Of a stretch of 10,417 bases of DNA, positions 1 through 6,663 are shown in pieces (the first letter of the stretch is position 1; every line of letters begins with the position of its first letter). Below the pieces are notes generated by a model. The model was not told where the DNA came from and did no database searches. It saw nothing but the letters and a program-made list of their open reading frames with translations. The stretch is from Pseudomonadota bacterium (lineage in GTDB: Bacteria > Pseudomonadota > Gammaproteobacteria > Xanthomonadales > Rhodanobacteraceae), in assembly GCA_021783385.1 (NCBI GenBank), contig JAJXTX010000012.1, positions 1 through 10,417 on the forward strand, given 5' to 3'. A program made the position numbers and the translations under genes.

Positions 1-1095
1 CAGCACCGCCGCGCCGCCGTTGTGCGCCGTGGCCACCGGCAGCGGCAGCCCGAAAACGACGTTGCTGATGCCCAGCAGCACCTGGCACACCAGCGCCACC
101 GCGATCGCCAGGGCATAACCGTGCAGGCCGCGGCGGGACGCCCTGAAGGCGAGCCAGCCGAGGTAGCAGAACAGCACCAGCGCACCCAGCCGGTGCGTGA
201 TCTGGATCGCGCTGCGCGCCGCCATGTCCAGCACGCCACCCTCGTAGTTCACCCCGATGCCGCGCCACAGCACAAAGCCTTGGTGGAAATCGGTCGGCGG
301 CAGCCACTGGCCCTGGCACTGCGGAAACGCCGCCGGGCCGTAGCCGCAGGCCAGCGCCGCGTAGTTTGCCGAGGTCCAGCCGCCCAGCGCGATCTGGCCG
401 AACAGCAACAGCAGGCCGAGCAGCACCAGCCGGCGCAGATCGGCCAGGCGATCGTCGGCGGCGCCCACGCCGGCAAAACGCAGTGCGGCATAGGCCAGCA
501 GTGCAAACGTGGTCATGCCGCCGAGCAGATGGCCCATCACCACCAGCGGCTTCAGCAGCAGCGTCACCGTCCACATCCCCAGCATCGCCTGGAAGATGAT
601 CACCGCCAGCGCCAGCACGCTGATCTTCCACGCCCCTGGGCGCTGCAGGCCGATCGCCGCCAGCAGTGGCAGCACGATCGCGCAGGCAGCCAGCAGCGAC
701 GACCAGCGGTGTTCGCCCCGGATGTACAGGGTCACCCCGGCCACCGCGAGCACCGCGCCGGCCAGCACTGCGGCACGCGCAGCGCGGCTGCGCCAGCTTG
801 CCAGCAGCGCCAGCACCAGCACCAGCGCCCCAAGCGTGCCCGCGAGGAAGCGGTGAACCTGTTCACGCCAGGCCTTGTGCGCCTCGTACGGACGATCCGG
901 ATAGGCCGCGTCGGCGTGCGCCACCGCCTGCGCATGCTGCGGCCAGGTCACCTGGCCGTAGCAGGTCGGCCAGTCCGGGCACGACAGCCCGGCGTTGGAC
1001 AGCCGCACGAAGGCGCCGAACATCACCAGGCCAAGCGCAAACACCGCCGCGAGCAGCGACAGCCCGCGCAGAACTCTCAGGGAACGGGAGGACAT
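1..1095 (-). CDS. ctaA: Heme A synthase, COX15/CtaA family (3' end outside window)
   Basis: Polytopic inner-membrane enzyme that oxidises the C8 methyl of heme O to the formyl group of heme A, the cofactor of aa3 oxidases. The frame is open from ATG at 1095 to base 1: 365 residues are visible and the C terminus is missing. Family signs are the N-terminal segment GLSCPDWPTCYG (residues 36-47) with Cys39 and Cys45, a second Cys pair (249, 260) in the large periplasmic loop, and four His in typical contexts: EQVHR (His81), VMGHL (His189), ITHRLGA (His301) and TAHNGGA (His358), the expected heme ligands of the two half-domains. About eight hydrophobic spans are visible. The start codon shares one base with the stop of the upstream gene (TGATG), which suggests translational coupling. 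It is the last visible gene of the SURF1 unit. In related loci a ctaB/cyoE heme O synthase follows, but that would lie outside the window. Family call is confident; the C-terminal length is unknown. Confidence 0.95.
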   Translation of the reverse strand, partial: MSSRSLRVLRGLSLLAAVFALGLVMFGAFVRLSNAGLSCPDWPTCYGQVTWPQHAQAVAHADAAYPDRPYEAHKAWREQVHRFLAGTLGALVLVLALLASWRSRAARAAVLAGAVLAVAGVTLYIRGEHRWSSLLAACAIVLPLLAAIGLQRPGAWKISVLALAVIIFQAMLGMWTVTLLLKPLVVMGHLLGGMTTFALLAYAALRFAGVGAADDRLADLRRLVLLGLLLLFGQIALGGWTSANYAALACGYGPAAFPQCQGQWLPPTDFHQGFVLWRGIGVNYEGGVLDMAARSAIQITHRLGALVLFCYLGWLAFRASRRGLHGYALAIAVALVCQVLLGISNVVFGLPLPVATAHNGGAAVL

Positions 1096-1667
1096 CAGCG
1101 GATCACCTTCTGCAGATCGCGGAGCAAGCCGGCCGGGTCGAAGCCGGCCGGGTACAGTGACAGGGCGGTGCCATTGGATTCCACCAGCACGGCGCTGACG
1201 CTGTCCGGCGCAGCTGGCCGGTAGCTGGCCAGCCGCCCGTCGACGTCCTGGCCCAGCTGCCAGTAATTCTGCATGGCGGCGCGCTCGCCGGCATCCGCCG
1301 GCGGCGCGCCCAGATAGAGCAGGCGCAGGCGCGACTGGTTGCGATTGAGCATCACGCGCGCCTTGGCCATCGCGGTCAGCGCCTGCAGGCAGCGGCTGGC
1401 GCAGCCGGGACCGGCCAGCGCCACCAGCGTCATGCGCGGTTTGCTTTCGCGCCACGCATAGTCGCTGCCGTCGGCCAGCTTGACGCGCAGCTGTTCGCTC
1501 ACGAAATTGCGCTGCGGGAGGATCGGCTGGCCATTGCCCTTGGCGCCGGGCTGCCAGCCGGCCAGCGTGAGCACGCCGGCGGCGATCATCGGTGCCGCGA
1601 ACACCAGCGCGATCAGCAGCAGGAACAGCCGGCTCTTGCGCAACGACTTGGGGTCAACCGTATTCAT
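1095..1667 (-). CDS. Membrane-anchored SCO/thioredoxin-like protein of the cox locus, function unknown
   Basis: 190-residue protein with an N-terminal membrane anchor (about residues 13-36) and a soluble, presumably periplasmic domain. A hydrophobic strand (MTLVALAG, residues 79-86) leads straight into GPGCASRC, a CxxxC motif with Cys89 and Cys93, followed by a helix. That is the layout of SCO1/SenC copper chaperones and thioredoxin-like folds. The C-terminal part (155-190) resembles the SCO strand-turn-helix end, but the protein contains no histidine at all, so the usual Cys-Cys-His copper site is incomplete; Ser156 sits roughly where SCO proteins carry their His. The start overlaps the SURF1 stop by 4 bases (ATGA), and the stop overlaps the next start by 1 base, so it is tightly coupled to SURF1 and ctaA. 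Pseudomonas-type cox clusters carry a comparable hypothetical gene between SURF1 and COX15. A role in oxidase assembly or thiol reduction is inference only. Confidence 0.85.
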   Translation of the reverse strand: MNTVDPKSLRKSRLFLLLIALVFAAPMIAAGVLTLAGWQPGAKGNGQPILPQRNFVSEQLRVKLADGSDYAWRESKPRMTLVALAGPGCASRCLQALTAMAKARVMLNRNQSRLRLLYLGAPPADAGERAAMQNYWQLGQDVDGRLASYRPAAPDSVSAVLVESNGTALSLYPAGFDPAGLLRDLQKVIR

Positions 1668-2422
1668 CGGGGGTCATCTGCTTTCGGGTTGGGGGCCTGG
1701 CGCGGCGCGCGCTTGCGGTGCAGCACCAGCAGGATCGCCACCGCCGCCAGCGCGAACGAAAACCACTGGAACGCGTAGGCTCGATGTCGCGCCGGCGGCA
1801 TGGAGGAAAAATCCAGCGTGTGCACGCGCACATAGCCCGAGGCCGGATCGGGGTCCAGCTGCAGCGTACGCGGATACAGCGGGTGGCCGAGGTCGCGCGC
1901 AACCTGCGCCGGGTCGAGGAAAATGCTGCTCTTGGGCCAGCGCGTCTGCCGCGTCAGCGCATCGCCGCCCATCTCGAAGCCGGGTGCGGGCGGTGGCGCA
2001 TACAGGCCCTGCAGTGTGACTTCGCCGCGCGGCAGCGGCGGCACCGGCGGGGTCGCACCGCTGCCATTGCCGGGCACGAAACCCAGATCCACCAGCAGCA
2101 GGCGCGAGGGATCACGCCACACGAACGGCGCGAACACCTCCACCCCGCCGCGCTCATCGTGATTGGGGTTGTCCAGCAGGTACACGCGATCGGCAAGATA
2201 ATGACCACGCAGCCGCACGCGTGGATAGCGGTTCGCCGGCGGCTTGTCGGCCACGCCGGCGAAGTCCTGCACCGGCGCGTGCGCCGATGCGGCATACCGC
2301 CGCACGAGCGCATCCTTGAAGTCGGCGCGATGCAGCTGCCAGAAGCCCAAACGCACAAACAGCAAGGCTCCGGCCACCGTCAGCAGCAGCGCCCACCAGG
2401 ACGGACGGCGAAAGCCGCTCAT
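1664..2422 (-). CDS. SURF1 family cytochrome c oxidase assembly protein
   Basis: 252-residue inner-membrane protein of the SURF1/Shy1 family, which helps deliver or insert heme A into oxidase subunit I. It has the family's two-span topology: TM1 at about residues 9-27 running into the signature GFWQLHR (26-32), a large periplasmic domain containing LRGHY (71-75) and the VEVFAPFVWRD segment (94-104), and a C-terminal span beginning at HRAYAFQWFSF (213-223), followed by a basic tail. Length fits bacterial members. The ATG at 2422 is preceded by CAGG about 10 bases upstream. First gene of the SURF1 / CxxxC protein / ctaA unit, whose coding regions overlap. It diverges from the DUF2909 gene with only 41 bases between them, so its promoter must lie in that gap or inside the DUF2909 gene. 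Start and identity are well supported. Confidence 0.94.
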   Translation of the reverse strand: MSGFRRPSWWALLLTVAGALLFVRLGFWQLHRADFKDALVRRYAASAHAPVQDFAGVADKPPANRYPRVRLRGHYLADRVYLLDNPNHDERGGVEVFAPFVWRDPSRLLLVDLGFVPGNGSGATPPVPPLPRGEVTLQGLYAPPPAPGFEMGGDALTRQTRWPKSSIFLDPAQVARDLGHPLYPRTLQLDPDPASGYVRVHTLDFSSMPPARHRAYAFQWFSFALAAVAILLVLHRKRAPRQAPNPKADDPR

Positions 2423-2436
2423 GCGGGATACCTGCC

Positions 2437-2458
2437 GGCGATCGCTATACTGGGCACG
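2437..2458. promoter_or_regulatory. Possible overlapping divergent -10 elements for SURF1 and DUF2909
   Basis: The 41-base gap between the two divergent starts contains TATACT at 2446-2451 on the plus strand (5 of 6 matches to TATAAT). Overlapping it on the minus strand is TATAGC (2449-2444; 4 of 6). Neither has a convincing -35 hexamer at 16-18 bases. If the plus element is used, transcription would begin near 2458, only about 6 bases before the ATG at 2464. If the minus element is used, SURF1 would have a leader of about 15 bases. Weak prediction based on one AT-rich patch in a GC-rich region. Confidence 0.3.
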
Positions 2459-2463
2459 TCGAA

Positions 2464-2697
2464 ATGGATCGGATCAGTCACGTGGAAACCGTCTACCCAT
2501 ATGCGCTGGTGGGGCTGCTGCTGGTGGTGATCTTCAGCCTCGGCCAGGCGCTGTACTTCATGATGACTGACAAGGACAACGACAAGCGCACCGTCTGGGC
2601 CTTGACCCGCCGCATCGGCCTGTCGCTGCTGCTGATCGCGATGGTCGCGCTGGGCATCAAGATGGGCTGGGTGCATCCGCACGGCGTCGGCCAGTGA
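2464..2697 (+). CDS. DUF2909 family twin-transmembrane small protein
   Basis: 77-residue protein with two hydrophobic spans (about residues 13-33 and 50-66) joined by a short charged loop (TDKDNDKR, 35-42), ending in GWVHPHGVGQ. The pattern of a YPYALV... first helix, LTRRIGLSLLL opening the second helix, and a terminal GW.HPHG matches the DUF2909 (twin transmembrane) family of short proteins found beside coxC and SURF1 in gammaproteobacterial oxidase loci. Function unknown; a role in oxidase assembly is inferred only from context. It is the only plus-strand gene inside the cox locus, divergent from SURF1 and convergent with coxC. The start is uncertain: the ATG at 2464 has no clear Shine-Dalgarno, and an in-frame GTG at 2482 would give a 71-residue protein closer to the usual family start just before the YPYA segment. 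Confidence 0.85.
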   Translation: MDRISHVETVYPYALVGLLLVVIFSLGQALYFMMTDKDNDKRTVWALTRRIGLSLLLIAMVALGIKMGWVHPHGVGQ

Positions 2698-2808
2698 TTG
2701 TACCCGGCCCGCCCGGCCACTGCGGGGCAGCCGCAACAAATCGCTCTGCCTGAGCGCCGCCCGATACGTCCGCGAAGCATCCCGTTGCGCGCACCCGTCG
2801 CCTCGATC

Positions 2809-2853
2809 CTGCACAGCAAGAAGCCCGCCATCGGCGGGCTTCTTGCTGTGCAG
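2809..2853. terminator. Bidirectional intrinsic terminator between DUF2909 gene and coxC
   Basis: Perfect inverted repeat with 21-bp arms (2809-2829 and 2833-2853) and a 3-base loop (ATC, 2830-2832). The core is GCCCGCC-ATC-GGCGGGC, flanked by AAGAA on the left and TTCTT on the right, so each strand reads a GC-rich stem followed by a T-rich run. It lies 15 bases beyond the coxC stop and 111 bases beyond the DUF2909 stop, between convergent genes, as expected for a shared terminator. The T tract is short (TTCTT) and is itself part of the extended stem. The preceding 111 bases (2698-2808) hold nothing else I can identify. Confidence 0.9.
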
Positions 2854-2867
2854 CAGGGTGTCGACGC

Positions 2868-3755
2868 TCAAAGAATGTAGACGAACATGAACAGCGCGAG
2901 CCAGACCACGTCGACGAAGTGCCAGTACCACGCCACCGCCTCGAAGCCGAAGTGGTGCTCCTTGTTGAAGTGACCCTTCAGCACGCGGAACCAGATCACC
3001 GCCAGCATGATCGTGCCCAGCGTCACGTGCAGGCCGTGGAAGCCGGTCAGCATGAAGAAGGTGGCGCCGTAGACGCCGCTGTGCAGGGTCAGGTGCAGCT
3101 CGCGGTAGGCCTCGATGTACTCGTGCGCCTGGAAGTTCAGGAACAGCGCGCCAAGCAGCACGGTCAGGCCGAGGAAAACCAGGATCTTGCCGCGATGGCC
3201 CGCGCGCAGCGCGTGGTGCGCGATCGTCACGGTGACGCTGGAGCTCAGCAGGATCAGCGTGTTCAGCAGCGGCAGGCCCCAGGCCGGCACGGTGTGGAAC
3301 GCGCCGCCGATATGCTGCGGACCGTTGCCGCCATCGGCGCCCCACGCGGCGGCGTAGTGGTTCCACAGGAACTCGTGGGTGAGCACGCCGCGGCCTTCGC
3401 CGCCCAGCCACGGTATCGAGAACATGCGGATGTAGAACAGCGCGCCAAAGAACGCGCCGAAGAACATGACCTCGGAGAAGATGAACCACATCATGCCCAT
3501 GCGGAACGATGTGTCCACCTGGCTGTTGTAGCTGCCGGCCAGCGACTCGCGGATCACCGAACGGAACCAGCCGAAGAACATCGCCAGCACACCGACGAAA
3601 CCGATGCCCAGCACGGTCTTGCCGAAGCTGGCGTCGCCCGGCTCGGCGTTCAGCCAGTGCGCCGCGCCGAACACGGTGGTGAACATGACCACTGCGGCCA
3701 CGAACGGCCAGTAGCTCTTGGTCGGAACAAAATAAGCGTCGTGCTGCTGACCCAT
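2868..3755 (-). CDS. coxC: Cytochrome c oxidase subunit III
   Basis: 295-residue subunit III of the aa3-type oxidase, an integral membrane protein with seven predicted spans that stabilises the subunit I proton-uptake path and carries no redox centre. Family marks are IFSEVMFFGAFFGA (residues 92-105, with the conserved Glu95), LNFQAHEYIEAY (206-217), the TFFMLTGFHGLHVTLG segment (232-247) and the C-terminal EAVAWYWHFVDVVWL (272-286). The ATG at 3755 is preceded by ACGGGGT as a Shine-Dalgarno, and the protein begins MGQQHDAYFVPTKSYWP, typical of the family. A longer frame starting at a GTG (3827) adds 24 residues without family character. Last gene of the coxBA...C unit, 133 bases after the small membrane protein gene, ending just before the bidirectional terminator. 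Confidence 0.97.
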   Translation of the reverse strand: MGQQHDAYFVPTKSYWPFVAAVVMFTTVFGAAHWLNAEPGDASFGKTVLGIGFVGVLAMFFGWFRSVIRESLAGSYNSQVDTSFRMGMMWFIFSEVMFFGAFFGALFYIRMFSIPWLGGEGRGVLTHEFLWNHYAAAWGADGGNGPQHIGGAFHTVPAWGLPLLNTLILLSSSVTVTIAHHALRAGHRGKILVFLGLTVLLGALFLNFQAHEYIEAYRELHLTLHSGVYGATFFMLTGFHGLHVTLGTIMLAVIWFRVLKGHFNKEHHFGFEAVAWYWHFVDVVWLALFMFVYIL

Positions 3756-3823
3756 GCTGAGACCCCGTGGATGGCTCTTGATGACTTCTGCCCCGTGGTG
3801 ACGCCCGGGGAACTGCTTGCCGG

Positions 3824-3832
3824 TCACCTCCT
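3824..3832 (-). other. Orphan perfect Shine-Dalgarno sequence (AGGAGGTGA) with no gene behind it
   Basis: On the minus strand AGGAGGTGA is a full 9-base complement to the 16S rRNA 3' end. No ATG, GTG or TTG follows at 5-12 bases, and the next plausible start is coxC, about 70 bases further. It sits between the 43-residue gene and coxC, where related loci carry ctaG/cox11. It could be a leftover from a lost gene or a chance match. A 9-codon frame (ATG TTT TCC ATG...) ends on the TGA inside it. Confidence 0.45.
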
Positions 3833-3888
3833 GTGGCCGGTCATGGAAAACATGTCGCTGGAAAAACGTGCAACGCCTGCGATGCAGG

Positions 3889-4020
3889 TTATTTCATCAG
3901 CAGGATCTGCAGGAACGACAGCAGGAAAAACACCAGCACCACGCCCGCCAGGATCGTCACGGTGCGTCGCACACCCTTGCGGGGGTCGGCGGGCGGCAGC
4001 GGCGTCACGGGCGTGGTCAT
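3889..4020 (-). CDS. 43-residue single-span membrane protein of the cox operon
   Basis: Small gene of 44 codons including the stop. The protein has a proline-rich N terminus (MTTPVTPLPPADPRKG), a basic stretch (RKGVRR, residues 14-19) and one hydrophobic helix (about 20-42) ending in a Lys. The positive residues before the helix predict the N terminus in the cytoplasm. The ATG at 4020 lies 17 bases after the coxA stop, with GCAGG about 10 bases upstream, so it is co-transcribed with coxA. Betaproteobacterial and xanthomonad oxidase operons often carry a comparable tiny gene after coxA, annotated as a cytochrome oxidase small assembly protein. I assign it to that type from position, length and topology; the sequence is too short for a firm family call. 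It could instead be a small structural subunit. Confidence 0.75.
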   Translation of the reverse strand: MTTPVTPLPPADPRKGVRRTVTILAGVVLVFFLLSFLQILLMK

Positions 4021-4037
4021 GTCGATGGATGCCTGCT

Positions 4038-5654
4038 TCAGTCGTTCGGGTGACCGTGGGCCAGGTCGCCCTCATGGATGACCGGCGGCACGTCAAAGGT
4101 GTGATACGGCGCTGGCGATGGCACCGTCCATTCCAGTCCCTTGGCGCCTTCCCACACCCGATCGGCGGCCTTCTTGCGCGAGAAGAACGCGCAGTGGATC
4201 AGCACGCCGAGGAAGATCAGCTGCGAGGCGCCGAACAGGAAGCCGCCGATCGAGCTGATCATGTTGAAGTTGGCGAACGCCACGTTGTAGTCAGGGATGC
4301 GCCTCGGCATGCCAGCCAGGCCGAGGAAGTGCTGCGGGAAGAACAGCACGTTGACCCAGATCACGCTGTTCCAGAAATGCACCTTGCCCCAGAACTCGCT
4401 GTACATGCGGCCAGTCCACTTCGGCAGCCAGTAGTAGGTGGCCGAAATGATCGCGAACAGCGCGCCGGTGACCAGCACGTAGTGGAAATGCGCCACCACG
4501 AAGTAGGTGTCGTGGTACTGGAAGTCGGCCGGCACCATCGCCAGCATCAGGCCGGAGAAGCCGCCGATGGTGAACAGGATGACGAATGCGATGGCGAACA
4601 GCATCGGCGTCTCGAACGTCATCGAGCCACCCCACATGGTGCTGACCCAGTTGAACACCTTCACGCCGGTCGGCACCGCGATCAGCATCGTCGCATACAT
4701 GAAGAAGATGTCGGCACCCAGCGGCAGGCCCACGGTGAACATGTGGTGCGCCCACACGATGAACGAGAGGAAGGCGATCGAGGCGATCGCGAACACCATC
4801 GCCTTGTAGCCGAAGATCGGCTTGCGCGAGAAAGTGGGAATCACCTCGGAGATGATCCCGAACGCGGGCAGGATCATGATGTAGACCTCGGGGTGGCCGA
4901 AGAACCAGAAGATGTGCTGATACAGCACCGGGTCGCCGCCGCCGCCGGGGTTGAAGAAGTTGGTGCCGAAATACTTGTCGGTAAGCAGCATCGTCACCGC
5001 ACCGGCCAGCACCGGCATCACCGCGATCAGCAGGAAGGCGGTGATCAGCCAGCTCCACACGAACACCGGCATCTTCAGCAGATCCATGCCCGGCGCGCGC
5101 ATGTTGAGAATGGTGGCGATGATGTTGATCGCACCCATGATCGAACTGATGCCCATCAGGTGGATCGCGAACACCGTATAGGCCAGCGAGCTGCTCTGCA
5201 GCGACAGCGGCGGCAGCATCGTCCAGCCGCCGGCGGCGCTGCCGCCGGGCATGAACAACGTGGACAGCAGCAGCGTGAAGGCGAACGGCAGGATCCAGAA
5301 CGACAGGTTGTTCATGCGCGGCAGCGCCATGTCTGGCGCGCCGACCATCAGCGGAATCATCCAGTTACCCAGCCCGACGAAGGCCGGCATGATCGCGCCG
5401 AAGATCATCACCAGCGCGTGCAGCGTGGTCATCTCGTTGAAGAAGTACGGCTGCACCAGCTGCAGGCCGGGCTTGAACAGCTCCGCGCGGATCACCATCG
5501 CGAAGCTGCCGCCGATGAAGAACATCGTCAGCGCAAAAATCAGGTACAGCGTGCCGATATCCTTGTGGTTGGTGGACATGCACCAGCGCTGGAAGAAATT
5601 CTTCGGCGCGCCGTGGTGATCGTCATGCTGATCATGGGTGGCTGCGTGGGACAT
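4038..5654 (-). CDS. coxA: Cytochrome c oxidase subunit I (aa3 type)
   Basis: 538-residue catalytic subunit that reduces O2 to water and pumps protons; about 12 membrane spans. All metal ligands are visible: His79 (TTLHALVMIF) and His391 for low-spin heme a, His389 (AHFHYV) for heme a3, and His254 (FFGHPEVYIM), His303 and His304 (WAHHMFTVG) for CuB, with Tyr258 placed for the His-Tyr cross-link. The proton-channel residues of A1-type oxidases are present: Glu256 in GHPEV, Asp108 in GAPDMALPRMNN (D channel) and Lys332 in PTGVKVFNW (K channel). His381 and Asp382 (QYHDTYF) match the Mg site shared with subunit II. The ATG at 5654 is preceded by AGAGGTGCAAGGCC, sharing AGGTGCAAG with the coxB start region. 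It follows coxB by 65 bases and precedes the 43-residue gene by 17. Confidence 0.98.
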   Translation of the reverse strand: MSHAATHDQHDDHHGAPKNFFQRWCMSTNHKDIGTLYLIFALTMFFIGGSFAMVIRAELFKPGLQLVQPYFFNEMTTLHALVMIFGAIMPAFVGLGNWMIPLMVGAPDMALPRMNNLSFWILPFAFTLLLSTLFMPGGSAAGGWTMLPPLSLQSSSLAYTVFAIHLMGISSIMGAINIIATILNMRAPGMDLLKMPVFVWSWLITAFLLIAVMPVLAGAVTMLLTDKYFGTNFFNPGGGGDPVLYQHIFWFFGHPEVYIMILPAFGIISEVIPTFSRKPIFGYKAMVFAIASIAFLSFIVWAHHMFTVGLPLGADIFFMYATMLIAVPTGVKVFNWVSTMWGGSMTFETPMLFAIAFVILFTIGGFSGLMLAMVPADFQYHDTYFVVAHFHYVLVTGALFAIISATYYWLPKWTGRMYSEFWGKVHFWNSVIWVNVLFFPQHFLGLAGMPRRIPDYNVAFANFNMISSIGGFLFGASQLIFLGVLIHCAFFSRKKAADRVWEGAKGLEWTVPSPAPYHTFDVPPVIHEGDLAHGHPND

Positions 5655-5719
5655 GGCCTTGCACCTCTAACCTGGAAATGGAATGCGACTGCATGCGAAA
5701 CGGTGGGGGCAGCGCGGGA

Positions 5720-6643
5720 TCAGCCCTGCTTGCCGGCAGCCGGCGGCGCGGGCAGTTCGGCGGTCTGCGCGGCCGGGGCCGCAGCGGGAGCCCCGGCCTG
5801 CGCCTCCTGCGCCGCCAGCCACTTGGCGAAGTCCGCCTTCGACTTGGCCACCACCACGATCGGCATGAAGCCATGATCCTGGCCGCACAGCAGCCCGCAC
5901 TGGCCACGGTAAGTGCCCGGCGTCTTGATGTCGGTCCAGGCGGCGTTGACGATGCCGGGGATCGCGTCGACCTTCCAGCCGAACTGCGGCACCCACCACG
6001 AGTGGATCACGTCACCGCCGGTGATCACGAAGCGGATCTTGGTATCGACCGGCACCACCAGCGGTTTGTCGACGTTGCGCAGGTAGGTGTTCTCGTCGCC
6101 CACCTTCACGGCGTACGGGTCCATGCCTGAACCGAGCTGGCGCGTGGCATTGCTCTGCGCGTCGAGCTTGGACATGAAGCCGACGTTGCTGATCGGCTTG
6201 CCCAGATAGCTGATGTAGTCGTAGCGCCATTTCCACTGGTAGCCGGTGATCTTGACCGTCATCTGCGAGCCGGTGGTGTTGGCCCACGAGGTCAGCCCGC
6301 CGGTGGCCAGGTACGCCAGCGTAATCAGGATGATCACCGGGATCGTGGTCCAGACGACCTCCAGCGTGGTGTTGTGCGACCACTTCTCCGCCACCGCGCC
6401 GCGCGATTTGCGGAAGCGGAACATCGCGATGAACATGGCGCCGAACACCAGGATGCCGATGCCCACGCACACGCCCAGCGTGATGTTGTTGAGGTCGTAC
6501 GGGACCTGCGACCACGTGGTCACGCCGCGCGTCATGTTCAGCTGCCAGGGGCCCGGCTCGGCGGCATGCGCCGCGCCACCGAAAGACGCAAGAGCCAAAG
6601 CCGCCCATGCCGCGAATGATCGCCTGATGCCGCCAGATGTCAT
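5720..6643 (-). CDS. coxB: Cytochrome c oxidase subunit II (CuA subunit)
   Basis: 307-residue subunit II, which takes electrons from cytochrome c at the binuclear CuA centre and passes them to heme a. It has a signal peptide (residues 1-27, probable cleavage after AHA), two membrane spans (about 54-76 and 97-117) and a periplasmic cupredoxin domain. The aromatic electron-entry patch is ITGYQWKWRYDY (132-143). CuA ligands are His214 (DVIHSWWVP), Cys249, Cys253, His257 and Met260 in GQCGLLCGQDHGFM. In most homologues the loop reads C-x-E-L-C; here Leu251 replaces the Glu. The C terminus is an Ala/Pro/Gln-rich tail (about 280-303). I chose the ATG at 6643, which has AAAGGTG 6 bases upstream and opens a normal signal peptide. 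The longer frame to 6763 would overlap the DUF2244 gene. Second gene of the operon, 20 bases after DUF2244. Confidence 0.97.
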   Translation of the reverse strand: MTSGGIRRSFAAWAALALASFGGAAHAAEPGPWQLNMTRGVTTWSQVPYDLNNITLGVCVGIGILVFGAMFIAMFRFRKSRGAVAEKWSHNTTLEVVWTTIPVIILITLAYLATGGLTSWANTTGSQMTVKITGYQWKWRYDYISYLGKPISNVGFMSKLDAQSNATRQLGSGMDPYAVKVGDENTYLRNVDKPLVVPVDTKIRFVITGGDVIHSWWVPQFGWKVDAIPGIVNAAWTDIKTPGTYRGQCGLLCGQDHGFMPIVVVAKSKADFAKWLAAQEAQAGAPAAAPAAQTAELPAPPAAGKQG

Positions 6644-6663
6644 GTCTTGCACCTTTGTTGAAC

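Noticed and set aside
22..1224. 400-codon plus-strand frame at the left edge
   Set aside because: Antisense to ctaA; the His/Gln/Arg-rich translation has no family features, while the minus strand encodes a full COX15-type protein with its conserved His residues.
2698..2880. 60-codon plus-strand frame after the DUF2909 stop
   Set aside because: Starts at a TTG directly after the stop without a ribosome binding site, and its second half is translated terminator hairpin.
3756..3827. 24-residue N-terminal extension of CoxC from a GTG at 3827
   Set aside because: The GTG lies inside the Shine-Dalgarno-like sequence and has no ribosome binding site of its own. The added residues are not membrane or subunit III-like, and the ATG at 3755 gives a normal N terminus.
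2919..5876. 985-codon open frame on the plus strand, antisense to coxC and coxA
   Set aside because: The translation is rich in His, Arg, Gln and Glu with no recognisable domain. It mirrors well-identified genes whose metal-binding residues are all intact. Long antisense frames are a known by-product of GC-rich codon use.
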